From Bartonella tamiae Th239 (GTDB taxonomy: Bacteria > Pseudomonadota > Alphaproteobacteria > Rhizobiales > Rhizobiaceae), in assembly GCF_000278275.1 (NCBI RefSeq), contig NZ_JH725147.1, forward strand, positions 244,288 to 308,287: a stretch of DNA of 64,000 nt, written 5' to 3'. The notes beneath the pieces are model-generated. The model was given only the letters and a program-made list of their open reading frames with translations. It was not told the DNA's origin and did no database searches. The position numbers and the translations under genes were made by a program. Within the stretch, counting starts at the first letter, position 1, and every line of letters begins with the position of its first letter. This document shows positions 9,075 through 18,379 of the stretch, piece after piece.

Positions 9075-10156
9075 GGCGCATACTCATAGGCTGGCCGCTG
9101 GGCTGGAATTGGCGCTTTCCAAATAGGTACTTCTCCCGGTTTTGCAGGCTGTGGTTCTGCTATAAGACGCACTTGCATCGGCTGACTATGCAGAGCAAGA
9201 GCCGCAATGAAAGGAGAATCAAAAATCGTTTTTCCTTTTTCATCACGATATTGCATACGTATCTCCCAAGCTTCCTGATTGCAAATATCCTGTCTTCTAT
9301 CACTTGCTTGCGATAATTTTGTACCATAAGGCTGCAATGTAGCTAGTGTCACTTGCGAAGTGCCTTGATTTGAAAAACCCTCATTGAGAAGTTTTGCAGC
9401 AAGTCCTTCACGTTGATCAATACGTTGCGCGCCCAATACGATCGCAATGAGAGTACGACCATTGCGCGTTGCAGATGCTGCCAGATTAAAACCAGATGAA
9501 CAGATAAATCCTGTTTTCATACCATCTGCTCCGTTAAAACGTCCAATAAGATTATTGGTATTTTGTTCAACCTTTCTGCCATCACCATAATCAATCGCAG
9601 GGATTGAAAAATAATGCACATATTGTGGAAATTCTCGACGAATTTGTGCCGCCAAAACAGCCAAATCACGCGCTGTTGAATAATTATCAGGATCAGGCAG
9701 ACCATGCGGATTAGAAAAATGTGTACCAAACATACCCAAACGCTGCGCTTCTGCATTCATCTTTTCAACAAAAGCTGCTTGAGAACCGCTCACTGTTTCT
9801 GCAATTGCGGCAGCAAGATCATTGGTGGATTTAACCATCATGATAGAAAGAGCCGTATCAAGATCAAGCACCGATCCAGCTTTATAACCTGAACGGCTTG
9901 GTGGCTCTTTTGCAGCACGCGCACTTACAACCACATGAGAGCTTGGGGACAATTGTCCTGAATGCATAGCGCGAAAAGTAATATAAGCCGTCATCATTTT
10001 TGTTAATGAGGCAGGATACCAACGATCAAAAGCTTCCTTGTGCGCCAACACACGCCCCGTTGAGGCATCAACAACTATATAGGGATTGGCTTTTGCAACA
10101 CTGGTCATACATACCAAAATGATGAAAAGTAAAAAACGGCGACCAAATTTAATCAT
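9071..10156 (-). CDS. D-alanyl-D-alanine carboxypeptidase (low-molecular-mass PBP, DacA/DacF type)
   Basis: This 361-residue enzyme trims the terminal D-Ala from peptidoglycan pentapeptides in the periplasm. A cleavable signal peptide occupies about residues 1-23 (ending VAKA). The three penicillin-binding motifs are Ser50-LTK53, Ser110-Thr-Asn112 and Lys214-Thr-Gly216. The C-terminal part after about residue 265 is a PBP5-like beta domain with a Pro-rich tail; I see no clear amphipathic membrane anchor. It is translationally coupled to the metal GTPase through a four-base overlap. Confidence 0.92.
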   Translation of the reverse strand: MIKFGRRFLLFIILVCMTSVAKANPYIVVDASTGRVLAHKEAFDRWYPASLTKMMTAYITFRAMHSGQLSPSSHVVVSARAAKEPPSRSGYKAGSVLDLDTALSIMMVKSTNDLAAAIAETVSGSQAAFVEKMNAEAQRLGMFGTHFSNPHGLPDPDNYSTARDLAVLAAQIRREFPQYVHYFSIPAIDYGDGRKVEQNTNNLIGRFNGADGMKTGFICSSGFNLAASATRNGRTLIAIVLGAQRIDQREGLAAKLLNEGFSNQGTSQVTLATLQPYGTKLSQASDRRQDICNQEAWEIRMQYRDEKGKTIFDSPFIAALALHSQPMQVRLIAEPQPAKPGEVPIWKAPIPAQRPAYEYAP

Positions 10157-10522
10157 ATTACTGCCTGAAATCTAAAATGCTAAAAACGATAAAGTTTCTT
10201 TTAGCCTAATCTTATTTTCAAAACAAAACACAACCACGTTTAATTGCTAAAATAATTACGACCTTACCATAATTTATATTTACACTATTTTCCAGTTAAG
10301 CGAATATGGATTTGTTTTAAAAACATACATTATAAAAGCTTAAACATCTATAAACCAAGGACGATACACTCATAAACAGAAATTTATCATAGATTATAGA
10401 CACAAGCCTTTTAATAAATTCTATGAATAAATTTCAAATCGTACCAATTTATGGCATTGCCCTAGTGAAAGTTCCTTCTAATTATGATAGTATAGGAACA
10501 GATGTGGAGGAAAGGAAACCAA
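10157..10522. other. Divergent promoter region between the carboxypeptidase and universal stress protein genes
   Basis: This 366-base AT-rich interval has no credible gene. An inverted repeat, GTTCCT at 10471-10476 and AGGAAC at 10494-10499, flanks an AT-rich spacer just before the ribosome site of the stress-protein gene; it may be a leader hairpin or operator. Nothing else is recognisable. Confidence 0.5.
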
Positions 10523-10972
10523 ATGTTTGAACGTATCCTTGTTACAACCGATGGTTCAGAACTTGCTGAACGAGGTATTGATGCAGCTATTGAACTTGCA
10601 AAAAAAACAGGTGGTGAACTTTTCATTGTTACCGTCACAAGCATAATGCCTACCTATGGCAGTGTTGTTGGAACTGAATGGGCAACAAATCCCGGTGCTT
10701 TTGATGAAGTACGTGAAGAAATTGATGATGATGCGCGAAAAATTCTTGAAAGCGCTCTTCATAAAGCGGAACAATTAGGAGTGAAAGCAAAGGGTATTCA
10801 TGCCGAAAATCAATTGGCTGCTGCTGGTATTGTTGATGCATCTAATGAACATGAGGTGGATTTGATTGTGATTGCTTCGCATGGAAGGCGCGGTGTCAAT
10901 CGATTAATTCTGGGTAGTCAAGCCTCAGAAGTTTTATCAATGAGCGAACGTCCCGTTTTAATCATAAAATAG
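10523..10972 (+). CDS. Universal stress protein (UspA family)
   Basis: This 149-residue single-domain Usp begins MFERILVTTDGSELAERG and ends with the ATP-binding pattern G-RR-G-(9 residues)-GS in HGRRGVNRLILGSQASEVL, followed by RPVLIIK. ATP-binding Usp proteins are cytoplasmic and induced by starvation or stress; their biochemical role is poorly defined. The frame stays open upstream to 10502, but the ATG at 10523 has GGAGG and AAAGG purine runs directly upstream and fits the family start. It stands alone, with a strong terminator behind it. Confidence 0.92.
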   Translation: MFERILVTTDGSELAERGIDAAIELAKKTGGELFIVTVTSIMPTYGSVVGTEWATNPGAFDEVREEIDDDARKILESALHKAEQLGVKAKGIHAENQLAAAGIVDASNEHEVDLIVIASHGRRGVNRLILGSQASEVLSMSERPVLIIK

Positions 10973-11011
10973 CTCTATAATTGCAAATCATGCACTATTG
11001 ATGAAAATTAT

Positions 11012-11042
11012 AATCCTATAATCAATGATTATAGGATTTTTT
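11012..11042 (+). terminator. Rho-independent terminator after the universal stress protein gene
   Basis: AATCCTATAATCA and TGATTATAGGATT form a perfect 13-base inverted repeat about a single central base (in practice an 11-pair stem with a five-base loop), running into six T residues. The reverse strand reads the same stem with a run of A before it, so it may also serve the convergent bioY gene weakly. Confidence 0.8.
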
Positions 11043-11089
11043 AATGACGACACTTCATTCATTTGAATAATGATGATCGTATTATGATT

Positions 11090-11650
11090 TTATGCACGAG
11101 GAAAGTGGTGAGAAAATAAATCAGGAAGGGCTTTACGAAGAGTACTTACAATAAAATAAGCAAGTGCAACTTTAAGACCATCTCCCGGAATAAAAAGAAA
11201 ATCTCCAAGCAGTGCTTTGCCATAACTTATATTGAGCATATGCGCCATCCAAATGGTGCCAATGGCATGTTCAACCAATATACCACCAATAATAAGAGCG
11301 ATCCATTCCTTTAAAGGTGTTAAATGATTGCGAAAAAGAGCATAAAAAGCACCAATAACCCATGCTGAAAAAGGAAAACCAATAAGATATCCTGTTGCTG
11401 GTGAAAAAAACGAAGAAATACCTCCCCGCCCACCAGATAATAAAGGCAACCCAGCTGCAACTAAAATAAGAAACACAATACAGGCAAAAAAACCACGTTT
11501 TGCGCCTAAAATTGCCCCTGCTAACATAACACCTAAAGTTTGGGCGGTAATGGGAACAGGAATCAAAGGAAGAGGAATGGCAGGCACAAAACCTAAAGAC
11601 GCAATAAGAGCTGCAAAAAGCGCTACGGATACAACATCTTTAACCCTCAC
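11090..11650 (-). CDS. bioY: Biotin ECF transporter S component BioY
   Basis: This 186-residue integral membrane protein has about six hydrophobic helices. It shows the BioY signature: the VSVALFAALIASLGFVP first helix, PVPITAQTLGVMLAGAILGAKRG and GGRGGISSFFSPATGYLIGFP. It binds biotin and forms an energy-coupling-factor importer with BioM (ATPase) and BioN (transmembrane T component), which lie immediately upstream in the order bioM-bioN-bioY. Confidence 0.93.
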   Translation of the reverse strand: MRVKDVVSVALFAALIASLGFVPAIPLPLIPVPITAQTLGVMLAGAILGAKRGFFACIVFLILVAAGLPLLSGGRGGISSFFSPATGYLIGFPFSAWVIGAFYALFRNHLTPLKEWIALIIGGILVEHAIGTIWMAHMLNISYGKALLGDFLFIPGDGLKVALAYFIVSTLRKALPDLFSHHFPRA

Positions 11651-11671
11651 ATCAAAATCCTTCTTTACTTT

Positions 11672-12268
11672 TTACTCTCTATCATAACAGCGTGCTTCAA
11701 TAGCTGCTGCCACATCTTCTTGCATTTTAAAACTTCGAATAAGAACGGGCATAATAAGAGCAATTGGCTTATTGTCCAAACCACGTGCTTTTTGTGCTTC
11801 CTGAACTTCTTTTGTCAACTCAGAAAACAATGGGATAAAACGTAACGTCATAGACAATGCGAGAGATAATTTTGCTGGATTAACCCCAAAATATCGCATA
11901 AACGAAAAGAACTTTTCTAAAAACAACAATAATTTAGCAAATGGTGTTGTCAAAGTCACAAGGGCGGCAAGAAGAAAAAGCGCGGCTAATCGTGTAATAA
12001 CAAGAAAAGCATTTTCCAAATCTGTACTAAAATAGTGAATGATAAAAAGCGCAATAAAAATCCACCATAAAGCGCGTATTTGCGTCAATGGTTTTTTGAA
12101 TGAAAAACCGGCCATGATGTAGAGAAAATAAACGATAAAAAGCATGACAGTGCTTAGCCATAAACGAGGATAGAAAAATAAAACAATACTGATCAAAAAA
12201 ATCACAGCCAATTTAAAACCGATTGGCAAGCTGTGTAGGAGCGATTTTTGATAGGTTGGGTCCATCAC
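11672..12268 (-). CDS. bioN: Biotin ECF transporter T component BioN
   Basis: This 198-residue CbiQ/EcfT-family membrane protein has four or five hydrophobic helices. The C-terminal coupling region contains the two Ala-Arg-Gly type motifs expected of T components, AQKARGLDN and IEARCYD (the second as Ala-Arg-Cys), which contact the ATPase. It overlaps the end of bioM by four bases and is 21 bases from bioY. Small EcfT proteins of this length are typical of BioN. Confidence 0.9.
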   Translation of the reverse strand: MMDPTYQKSLLHSLPIGFKLAVIFLISIVLFFYPRLWLSTVMLFIVYFLYIMAGFSFKKPLTQIRALWWIFIALFIIHYFSTDLENAFLVITRLAALFLLAALVTLTTPFAKLLLFLEKFFSFMRYFGVNPAKLSLALSMTLRFIPLFSELTKEVQEAQKARGLDNKPIALIMPVLIRSFKMQEDVAAAIEARCYDRE

Positions 12269-12939
12269 GCCATCATATCCAAATAATAAGGAATTGCTTT
12301 ATCTGGAACATCATCACAAACAATTTTTCCTTCATCAAAGACAAGAATGCGATCAAAATCAGTTAACATTTCAAGATCATGAGACACAACAATAATTTGT
12401 TGTGACAGAGATAAAATCGTTTGCGTTATTTTGCGCTTATTACGCAAATCTAATTGTGTTGTGGGTTCATCAAAAACAATAATTTCAGGCTCCATTGTTA
12501 GCACACCACAAAGACTTAAAAGTTGTTTTTGACCACCGCTTAAAGTTTGAACGGGTTGCAAGCGAATATGCGAAAGATTATACTGCTCAAGAACGCTATC
12601 GATCCGTTTTATAATTTCGTCCTTATGCAGTCCAATATTTTTCATGCCAAATGCAAGGTCTTCTTCCACAACAGGCATGATAAGCTGATTATCAGGGTTT
12701 TGAAAAATAAAACCAACTTTACGACGAATATCTTTACCGTTTTTTTTGCTGTCCAAATTATCAATATAAACTGTTCCAGAATTTGGAATTTTTAAACCAT
12801 TTAACAGCCGTGCAAACGTGCTTTTTCCAGAGCCATTCGCCCCTATCACCGCAATACGCTTTTCTTTAAGTCTCAGTGTGAGATCTTTTAAAATTGTATA
12901 TCCGTTTGCGACCACTGTGACATTTTTTAGCTTAATCAT
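12265..12939 (-). CDS. bioM: Biotin ECF transporter ATPase BioM
   Basis: This ABC ATPase of about 224 residues powers biotin uptake. It has Walker [10 protein letters not shown], the Q-loop [10 protein letters not shown], the signature LSGGQKQ, Walker B IIVFDEPT and the switch histidine in VVSHD. The frame is open to 13062, but that would add 41 residues overlapping the plsC end and unlike the family; MIKLKNVTV at 12939 is the family-like start, with a weak AAAG ribosome site. MSERF at 12954 is an alternative. It is the first gene of bioMNY. Confidence 0.9.
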   Translation of the reverse strand: MIKLKNVTVVANGYTILKDLTLRLKEKRIAVIGANGSGKSTFARLLNGLKIPNSGTVYIDNLDSKKNGKDIRRKVGFIFQNPDNQLIMPVVEEDLAFGMKNIGLHKDEIIKRIDSVLEQYNLSHIRLQPVQTLSGGQKQLLSLCGVLTMEPEIIVFDEPTTQLDLRNKRKITQTILSLSQQIIVVSHDLEMLTDFDRILVFDEGKIVCDDVPDKAIPYYLDMMA

Positions 12940-13024
12940 AAATCTTTCAGACATCTTAAAAATGAAACGGGTGAATAAAAACAAAGCATGAGTTTCAACC
13001 TTAAAAGATAATGATTGGAATATA

Positions 13025-13849
13025 TCATGATTTACGCGTTTTTCCTGCCCATTCAACACCAAGCTCTTTTAATCTTTTGACAGCATCAGGTGGCATTGGT
13101 GGTGGATTGTCAGAACATGCTGCTTTTACAAGCAATTCATCACAAGCTTTTTCAGTATTTTCTATCAATCGAGATAAAAATTCTCGTTTTTTTAAACCAG
13201 CTTCTATTGGCGGTAATATACGCACTAAAATTTTGCCGCGATAGCGGCGGAAATTACCGCGTGGCCAATAAAGACCAGCATTATGCGCAATCGGAACAAC
13301 GGGCACATTAAGCTCATTGTAAATCGCTAAAATTCCGGGTTTATAATCAGGCTCAGCACCAGGTTGACGACGAGTGCCTTCTGGGAAAATAAGAACTTGT
13401 CTTTGCTGTTTTATCTTTTCTTTCGCACCCTTTAAAACTGTTTTCATCGCCTTTAAAGGAGATCCACGATCAATTGGAATAATTTGTGTTTTTGTCATAT
13501 ACCAGCCAAAAAGTGGTATCCATGTCAATTCACGCTTCATAATTAAAGATGGATCATCCAGAAAAGGAACAAGACCGAAAGTTTCCCAAGCAGATTGATG
13601 CTTGGGCGCAATAATATACGCCCCTTGAGGTAAATTGTCTAAGCCTTGTATGTCAAAATCCGTACCAGCAATATATTTTTGAAGAAACAGCGTCACACGT
13701 GCCCAAGTCTTTGGTACAATCCATGCTTTTTTACGGGGCATTAAAAAATAAACAGGCGCATAGACAATCATCTGTATCAATGTCGTCATATAAAATGCGA
13801 TGGTAAATAAAATAGAACGAAGTGCAAGCACCATATTGTTTCTCACCAA
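13025..13849 (-). CDS. plsC: 1-acyl-sn-glycerol-3-phosphate acyltransferase
   Basis: PlsC adds the second acyl chain to lysophosphatidic acid at the inner membrane. The 274-residue protein has an N-terminal hydrophobic segment (about residues 8-35) and acyltransferase block I as HQSAWE, with Glu where most families have Asp; KHQSAWETF is, as I recall, usual for the Hyphomicrobiales branch. Block III is FPEGTRR, and a [11 protein letters not shown] segment follows. The gene ends 85 bases before the bioM start on the same strand. A lipid A acyltransferase is unlikely, given the clear PlsC blocks. Confidence 0.88.
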   Translation of the reverse strand: MVRNNMVLALRSILFTIAFYMTTLIQMIVYAPVYFLMPRKKAWIVPKTWARVTLFLQKYIAGTDFDIQGLDNLPQGAYIIAPKHQSAWETFGLVPFLDDPSLIMKRELTWIPLFGWYMTKTQIIPIDRGSPLKAMKTVLKGAKEKIKQQRQVLIFPEGTRRQPGAEPDYKPGILAIYNELNVPVVPIAHNAGLYWPRGNFRRYRGKILVRILPPIEAGLKKREFLSRLIENTEKACDELLVKAACSDNPPPMPPDAVKRLKELGVEWAGKTRKS

Positions 13850-13904
13850 ATAAATTCAAATGATTTTCTTTATAAAATAAATTTGAATAAGAAAACACTT
13901 TAAT

Positions 13905-13926
13905 CAAAAAACGGCCCGAAGGCCGT
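13905..13926 (-). terminator. Rho-independent terminator with UUCG loop, end of the gluconate-type dehydrogenase operon
   Basis: Read on the minus strand, ACGGCC-TTCG-GGCCGT is a six-pair GC-rich stem closed by the very stable UUCG tetraloop, followed directly by a run of T. It lies 30 bases after the cytochrome c stop codon and upstream of plsC, separating the two units. Confidence 0.9.
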
Positions 13927-13955
13927 CTTAAAATTTTCATCAAAAAAAGTGAAAT

Positions 13956-15260
13956 TCAGTCCGCTGATTTTGCCCTGATTGTTGCCACATCCTTTGCCGT
14001 GACACTTGAAGCATCATTGCTCCAGCTTGAACGTAAAAAAGTTGCAAGTTCAGCTACATCTTCGTCGCTTAAACGCCAATCAAATGGCGGCATAGCCAAA
14101 TCAGAAGGGCGCTTCACTGTTGAAGGCATACGTGCACCATTTAAAATAACATCTATAAGCCCTGAGGGATCTTTGGCATTAATCAACGCTGCGCCATCAA
14201 GTTCTGGAAATACACCTGCTGCGCCTTTTCCATTGACAAAATGGCAAGCATTACAATTATCGATATAAAGACGCGCCCCAATGGCCATATCGGGATCAGC
14301 CTTTGTTAACATATCAGTTGTTATTTGCGCATTTTTTACAGGTTTTTCAGCTTGGCCTTGCAAAGTAATATGCTTTAAATAAGCGACAATTGAATCCATG
14401 TCACGTTCGCTCGCAAATTGCATAGAACGGCTTACAACAAGCTGCATTGGACCAACCACAGCACTATGTGCATTGCGTCCTGTTTGCAAATAGGCTTTTA
14501 TTTCTGCATCATCCCACCGAGCAAGGGAGGAATTTGCATGACGCAAATTGGGTGCATACCAACCATCGATTGTTTCCCCAGTTAGAAATTTATCGCCCGT
14601 ATCATCAAGTGCAGATTGATTATAAAGCACTGTGCGTGGCGTATGACAGGCGCCACAATGGCCAAGACTTTCAACCAAATAAGCACCACGATCGAGTTTT
14701 TCATCATCAAAACGCGGCTGATAACCAGCCTCATTGGAAAGGGCATACCAATTCCATAAACGAATACCCCAACGCTGATTAAAAGGAAAAGATAAATTCG
14801 TTTTATGCACTTTTTGCGAGACTGGCTTAACCTCATTCATAAAATAATCATAAAGTGCGACAATATCAGGCTCACTGATTTTGCGATAATTTTCATAGGG
14901 CATTGCAGGATAAAGCAATTGACCATCTTTCCCAATTCCATCGCGCAAAGCAGAGCGAAACTGATCGAGTGTCATATTTTTAATGCCATTTTCATCAGGC
15001 GTTATATTGGCGGAATAAATCACACCAAAAGGACTTGCTACTTGATATCCACCACCAAATGGCTCATCGTCATTGCTGGTATGACAAGAAGTACAATCTG
15101 CCATTTTTGCTAAATATTCGCCACGTCCCTTTTCAGGCTTAAAATCAGGCGCAAGTGCTTGTGTCGGTCCGCTGCGTTGTATAGGCACAAACATGATTGC
15201 CAAAATGCAAAGAACTACCAAAATAACCAGTCCAAGAATGATTTTGAGAAAACGTTTCAT
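13956..15260 (-). CDS. Gluconate 2-dehydrogenase-type cytochrome c subunit (tri-haem)
   Basis: This 434-residue protein has an N-terminal membrane anchor or signal (residues 5-27) and three class I cytochrome c domains with haem motifs CTSCH (residues 56-60), CGACH (near 210) and CNACH (near 340). This tri-haem layout is that of the electron-transfer subunit of membrane-bound flavoprotein dehydrogenases (gluconate, sorbitol, fructose, aldose type), which passes electrons from the periplasmic flavoprotein to ubiquinone. It is the last gene of the three-gene operon, 12 bases after the GMC subunit gene, and is followed by a strong terminator. Confidence 0.92.
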   Translation of the reverse strand: MKRFLKIILGLVILVVLCILAIMFVPIQRSGPTQALAPDFKPEKGRGEYLAKMADCTSCHTSNDDEPFGGGYQVASPFGVIYSANITPDENGIKNMTLDQFRSALRDGIGKDGQLLYPAMPYENYRKISEPDIVALYDYFMNEVKPVSQKVHKTNLSFPFNQRWGIRLWNWYALSNEAGYQPRFDDEKLDRGAYLVESLGHCGACHTPRTVLYNQSALDDTGDKFLTGETIDGWYAPNLRHANSSLARWDDAEIKAYLQTGRNAHSAVVGPMQLVVSRSMQFASERDMDSIVAYLKHITLQGQAEKPVKNAQITTDMLTKADPDMAIGARLYIDNCNACHFVNGKGAAGVFPELDGAALINAKDPSGLIDVILNGARMPSTVKRPSDLAMPPFDWRLSDEDVAELATFLRSSWSNDASSVTAKDVATIRAKSAD

Positions 15261-15272
15261 GATGGTTCTCTC

Positions 15273-17042
15273 CTATACCAATGAACGCGGATTCTTAAGA
15301 TAATCGGATTTGATCTTATCAACCATCCAATATGTCAATGCGCCAATTGTACCCGTAGGATTATGCTGAATATTTTGCGGAAATGCGTTGGCGCCGGGAA
15401 TAAATAAGTTATGATAATCCCAATGTTGCAAATATCGATTTAATGCTGATTTTTTACGATCTTGCCCCATAATTGCACCGCCCACTGTATGAGTCGATTG
15501 ATAAACGCGGACATCATATTGTTCGTCATCTTTCATCGCAGCTTGGTGTTGATAGTGATCACAGCCAATCGTATCAGCAATTTTATCAATCTTTTTTGTA
15601 ATATATTGAGAAAGACGAATTTCATTTTCATGCCAGTTAAAGGTCATGCGCATTAAAGGTCGTCCATATTTGTCTTTATAGATCGGATCAAGATCAAGAT
15701 AAGCATCACGATAAGACATTACCGATCCATGTTGTGTGATCGCCATGGAATGGCCATACCACTCGCCAATGGCCTTTTTCCAACCACCACCCCAATTGGG
15801 TGTTCCATCTGGCAAAGGCATGGAATGGATCGGCTGGCCATTTGTCTGATTGGTTGAAACACGGCTACCACCGATAAATCCTTCTTTGGCAAAATCAATT
15901 TGGTTAAATCCGTAATCATCAATAAAAGAACCATTACAACCCGTTCCAACAAAAGGATTAAACGTTTTGTCTTTATAATAAAGCGTGCCACCGCCAATCA
16001 TCGTTTGATAGGCATAATTACGTCCAATCACCCCTTCACCGCTGTAAGGATCATAAGGTTGTCCAAGTTCAGACAAAAGCAATAAATGCACATTGTTGAT
16101 CATAAAACCACCCAAGATAACAAGATCGGCAGGTTGGAATATTTCTTCATTAGCCTCATTAATATAAGTCACTCCCGTGACAGTCTTACCATCTGATGAT
16201 TTTTCAATCCGTAAAACTTCTGACTTTACCCGATATTCAAAATTTTTATATTGTTTCAAAGCCGCTAAAATACTTACCTGTGGCGACCCTTTAGAATAAT
16301 TGAGACAGCCATATCGCTCACAAAAGCCACAATAATTGCATGGTCCCATCTGCATACCGTAAGGATTTGTATAGGCCTCAGACGCAATGGCAGAAGGACA
16401 TGGAAAGGGATGAAGGCCCATTTTTTTTACAGCGTCATTAAAGATACGTCCATTATAGGTCATTGGCAATGCAGGCATCGGATAGGGATTGGAGCGTGGT
16501 CCTTCAAATGGATCACCACCTTCTTGAATCACACCACGCAAATTTCCAGCTGTCCCTGAAGTGCCTGCAACTTTTTCAAACATATCAAAATGGGGCTCCA
16601 ACTCATCATAGCTTACACCCCAATCTTCAACTGTCATATTTTCAGGAATAATATCGCCAAAAGTTTCTTCAATATAAGAACGCGTCCGCAATTCTTCAGG
16701 TTGAGCACGATAAGTCATACCATTCCAATGAATACCCGCACCCCCAACACCTATACCAGGCAAAAAGGAACCTAGCTGACGATAAGGCAGTGCCTTTTCC
16801 TGTAGGCTGCGACGAATTGTTAATGTATGATCATGCGGGCGCACAGCCGTACCAAGACGCACACCATAGCGTAGCTCATCGGCAGGTTTTGGATAGGCAA
16901 AATCAGGAACGGTATCACGATCTTTACCCCGTTCAAGTGCTAAAATGTCCAAGCCTTCCTTAGCGAGTTCTATTCCAACAATAGCACCTGTCCAACCAAG
17001 CCCAATAATGACAACATCTTTTTTCTTCACGGTTACAGTCAT
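15273..17042 (-). CDS. GMC-family flavoprotein subunit of a membrane-bound gluconate-type dehydrogenase
   Basis: This 589-residue GMC oxidoreductase begins with a dinucleotide-binding fold (VIIGLGWTGAIVGIELAKEG). It has the FAD-contact segment GVGGAGIHWNGMTYR and a cysteine cluster CNYCGFCERYGC near residue 235, the region that holds a 3Fe-4S cluster in fungal-like and bacterial three-subunit FAD dehydrogenases. The C-terminal HNPTGTIGAL carries the catalytic His/Asn region. It has no signal of its own; the Tat subunit encoded upstream probably carries it across the membrane. The sugar-acid substrate cannot be fixed from sequence; gluconate is the family default. Confidence 0.88.
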   Translation of the reverse strand: MTVTVKKKDVVIIGLGWTGAIVGIELAKEGLDILALERGKDRDTVPDFAYPKPADELRYGVRLGTAVRPHDHTLTIRRSLQEKALPYRQLGSFLPGIGVGGAGIHWNGMTYRAQPEELRTRSYIEETFGDIIPENMTVEDWGVSYDELEPHFDMFEKVAGTSGTAGNLRGVIQEGGDPFEGPRSNPYPMPALPMTYNGRIFNDAVKKMGLHPFPCPSAIASEAYTNPYGMQMGPCNYCGFCERYGCLNYSKGSPQVSILAALKQYKNFEYRVKSEVLRIEKSSDGKTVTGVTYINEANEEIFQPADLVILGGFMINNVHLLLLSELGQPYDPYSGEGVIGRNYAYQTMIGGGTLYYKDKTFNPFVGTGCNGSFIDDYGFNQIDFAKEGFIGGSRVSTNQTNGQPIHSMPLPDGTPNWGGGWKKAIGEWYGHSMAITQHGSVMSYRDAYLDLDPIYKDKYGRPLMRMTFNWHENEIRLSQYITKKIDKIADTIGCDHYQHQAAMKDDEQYDVRVYQSTHTVGGAIMGQDRKKSALNRYLQHWDYHNLFIPGANAFPQNIQHNPTGTIGALTYWMVDKIKSDYLKNPRSLV

Positions 17043-17045
17043 AAT

Positions 17046-17762
17046 TTAAGCCCTTTCACCAGTAAGAGAAACAGGTCCTAAGCGATAAGGCACATTATCT
17101 TTTTCAACCCATTCAAGAAAACTTCCTCGCGCACCGGGAAAACCAATATAAACCCATGCCGCCATATCATGATTGCCGCCATAAATTGGATCTGCCAAAT
17201 AACCTTCTTTAGTATTTTGAAGAAGAAAAGCGAAAAAATCACCTGATCGCAATTCTTTAATCGGCACATCATCCTTTTCAACACGCATTAAAACGTCATC
17301 TTGTTTATCAGGTGATAAATCGGCAAAAATCGCACCATAATTATTCACACACCAATCATTGATAACAGGTATGGCAATGCGATAAGCTTGTGCTGGTGAC
17401 GGTGCTGCCTGATAGCCTGTATAGCGTGGCGCATTACGGTCAAAAGGGGCTTCCATATACCAATGTTCACCCTGTCCCCAATGTGTTACCATCTGTTTAT
17501 CAATAAAAACAGGAACACGCGCTTCAAGTGCGCCAGGGCCTTTACCCTCAGAAGGAATAAGACGAGCTGTTGCGGCAAGAATAAAAGCCCATTCTTGAGC
17601 ATTGAAATAAGAGCGTTGATAGGTTTTTAAATCAACTGGTCCCGACGGCTGTGCCATGACATGTCGAGCTGATAAAGCAATGGCTGCACATGTCGCTGCA
17701 CCCACAAGAAGACCACGCCGCGTAATGGAAAAATTTCTATTTATTGCCGTTTTTTGTGTCAT
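17046..17762 (-). CDS. Gluconate 2-dehydrogenase subunit 3-like protein with Tat signal
   Basis: This 238-residue small subunit has a twin-arginine signal, ITRRGLLVGAATCAAIALSA (Arg15-Arg16), ending VMAQ. It contains the subunit-3 features FNAQEWAFILAATARLIPSEGKGPGALEARVPVFIDKQ and a C-terminal GGNHDMAAWVYIGFPGARG. The subunit acts as chaperone and Tat guide for the flavoprotein. The frame is open to 17801, but the ATG at 17762 has a GGAGG ribosome site five to six bases before it. It is the first gene of the operon, three bases from the GMC gene. Confidence 0.9.
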   Translation of the reverse strand: MTQKTAINRNFSITRRGLLVGAATCAAIALSARHVMAQPSGPVDLKTYQRSYFNAQEWAFILAATARLIPSEGKGPGALEARVPVFIDKQMVTHWGQGEHWYMEAPFDRNAPRYTGYQAAPSPAQAYRIAIPVINDWCVNNYGAIFADLSPDKQDDVLMRVEKDDVPIKELRSGDFFAFLLQNTKEGYLADPIYGGNHDMAAWVYIGFPGARGSFLEWVEKDNVPYRLGPVSLTGERA

Positions 17763-17926
17763 ACTATCCTCCACGAACACGTGTGGGTTTAAGTGTGACA
17801 CAAAATAAAACCAAGGATAATTGATAAAATGACAAAAAACGTTAAAGTGATAAAGCTTCCGATATTTGTCATATTTTGAAAGCTTTTTATTAGAATGTAA
17901 AGCATGATCAAGGAAAGTTCAAAACC

Positions 17927-18379
17927 ATGCTGATAAATCTGCTCAAGCACTATAGAAAAACAGTGTGTTGTTTCATTCTTATTAGCGTTTTGCTTATCAG
18001 ACCTATTTTATCACTGGCACAAATGACCAGCGATGGACCATCAGGGCGTTATTGTGGTTTTGTCTTTCATGCAGGTACCAATGTCAGTGTTGAATTAACA
18101 CTTCAACATAATGAAAAAGGACGTCTTATTGGCCATATGATTTATCGCGATGATGAAACAAACACGCAAGGCACTGTAGAAGAGTGGATAAACCAAGACA
18201 CTACATATAGAATGAACAGCACACAACACATGCTACATTGGCAAGATAAATATGGTTCTGGTCTTGCTTTATTGACTTTCGATCAGAATTTTAATCAATT
18301 TCAAGGCCTTTGGGGCGCAAATCTTCAAAAACCACATTATCCATGGACAGGAAAACGTTGCAATGACTATACAAGTTGA
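17927..18379 (+). CDS. Small secreted protein of unknown function
   Basis: I do not recognise a family. The 150-residue product has an N-terminal signal peptide (hydrophobic from about residue 13 to 31, likely cleaved after LSLA-Q). The mature part of about 118 residues has two cysteines, one near each end (YCGF and KRC), which could form a disulfide. Alternating strands with many Thr, Gln and His suggest a small beta-barrel-like domain, and GRYCGFVFHAG...VELTLQ resembles lipocalin-like secreted domains only loosely. AAGGAAAG precedes the ATG. Its last 17 bases overlap the start of thiD. Confidence 0.65.
   Translation: MLINLLKHYRKTVCCFILISVLLIRPILSLAQMTSDGPSGRYCGFVFHAGTNVSVELTLQHNEKGRLIGHMIYRDDETNTQGTVEEWINQDTTYRMNSTQHMLHWQDKYGSGLALLTFDQNFNQFQGLWGANLQKPHYPWTGKRCNDYTS

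Noticed and set aside
13025..13849. Mutated catalytic motif in PlsC (HQSAWE instead of HxxxxD)
   Set aside because: Glu in the fifth position fits the KHQSAWETF form I recall for Hyphomicrobiales PlsC proteins, and the rest of the enzyme is intact, so it was not treated as inactivation.
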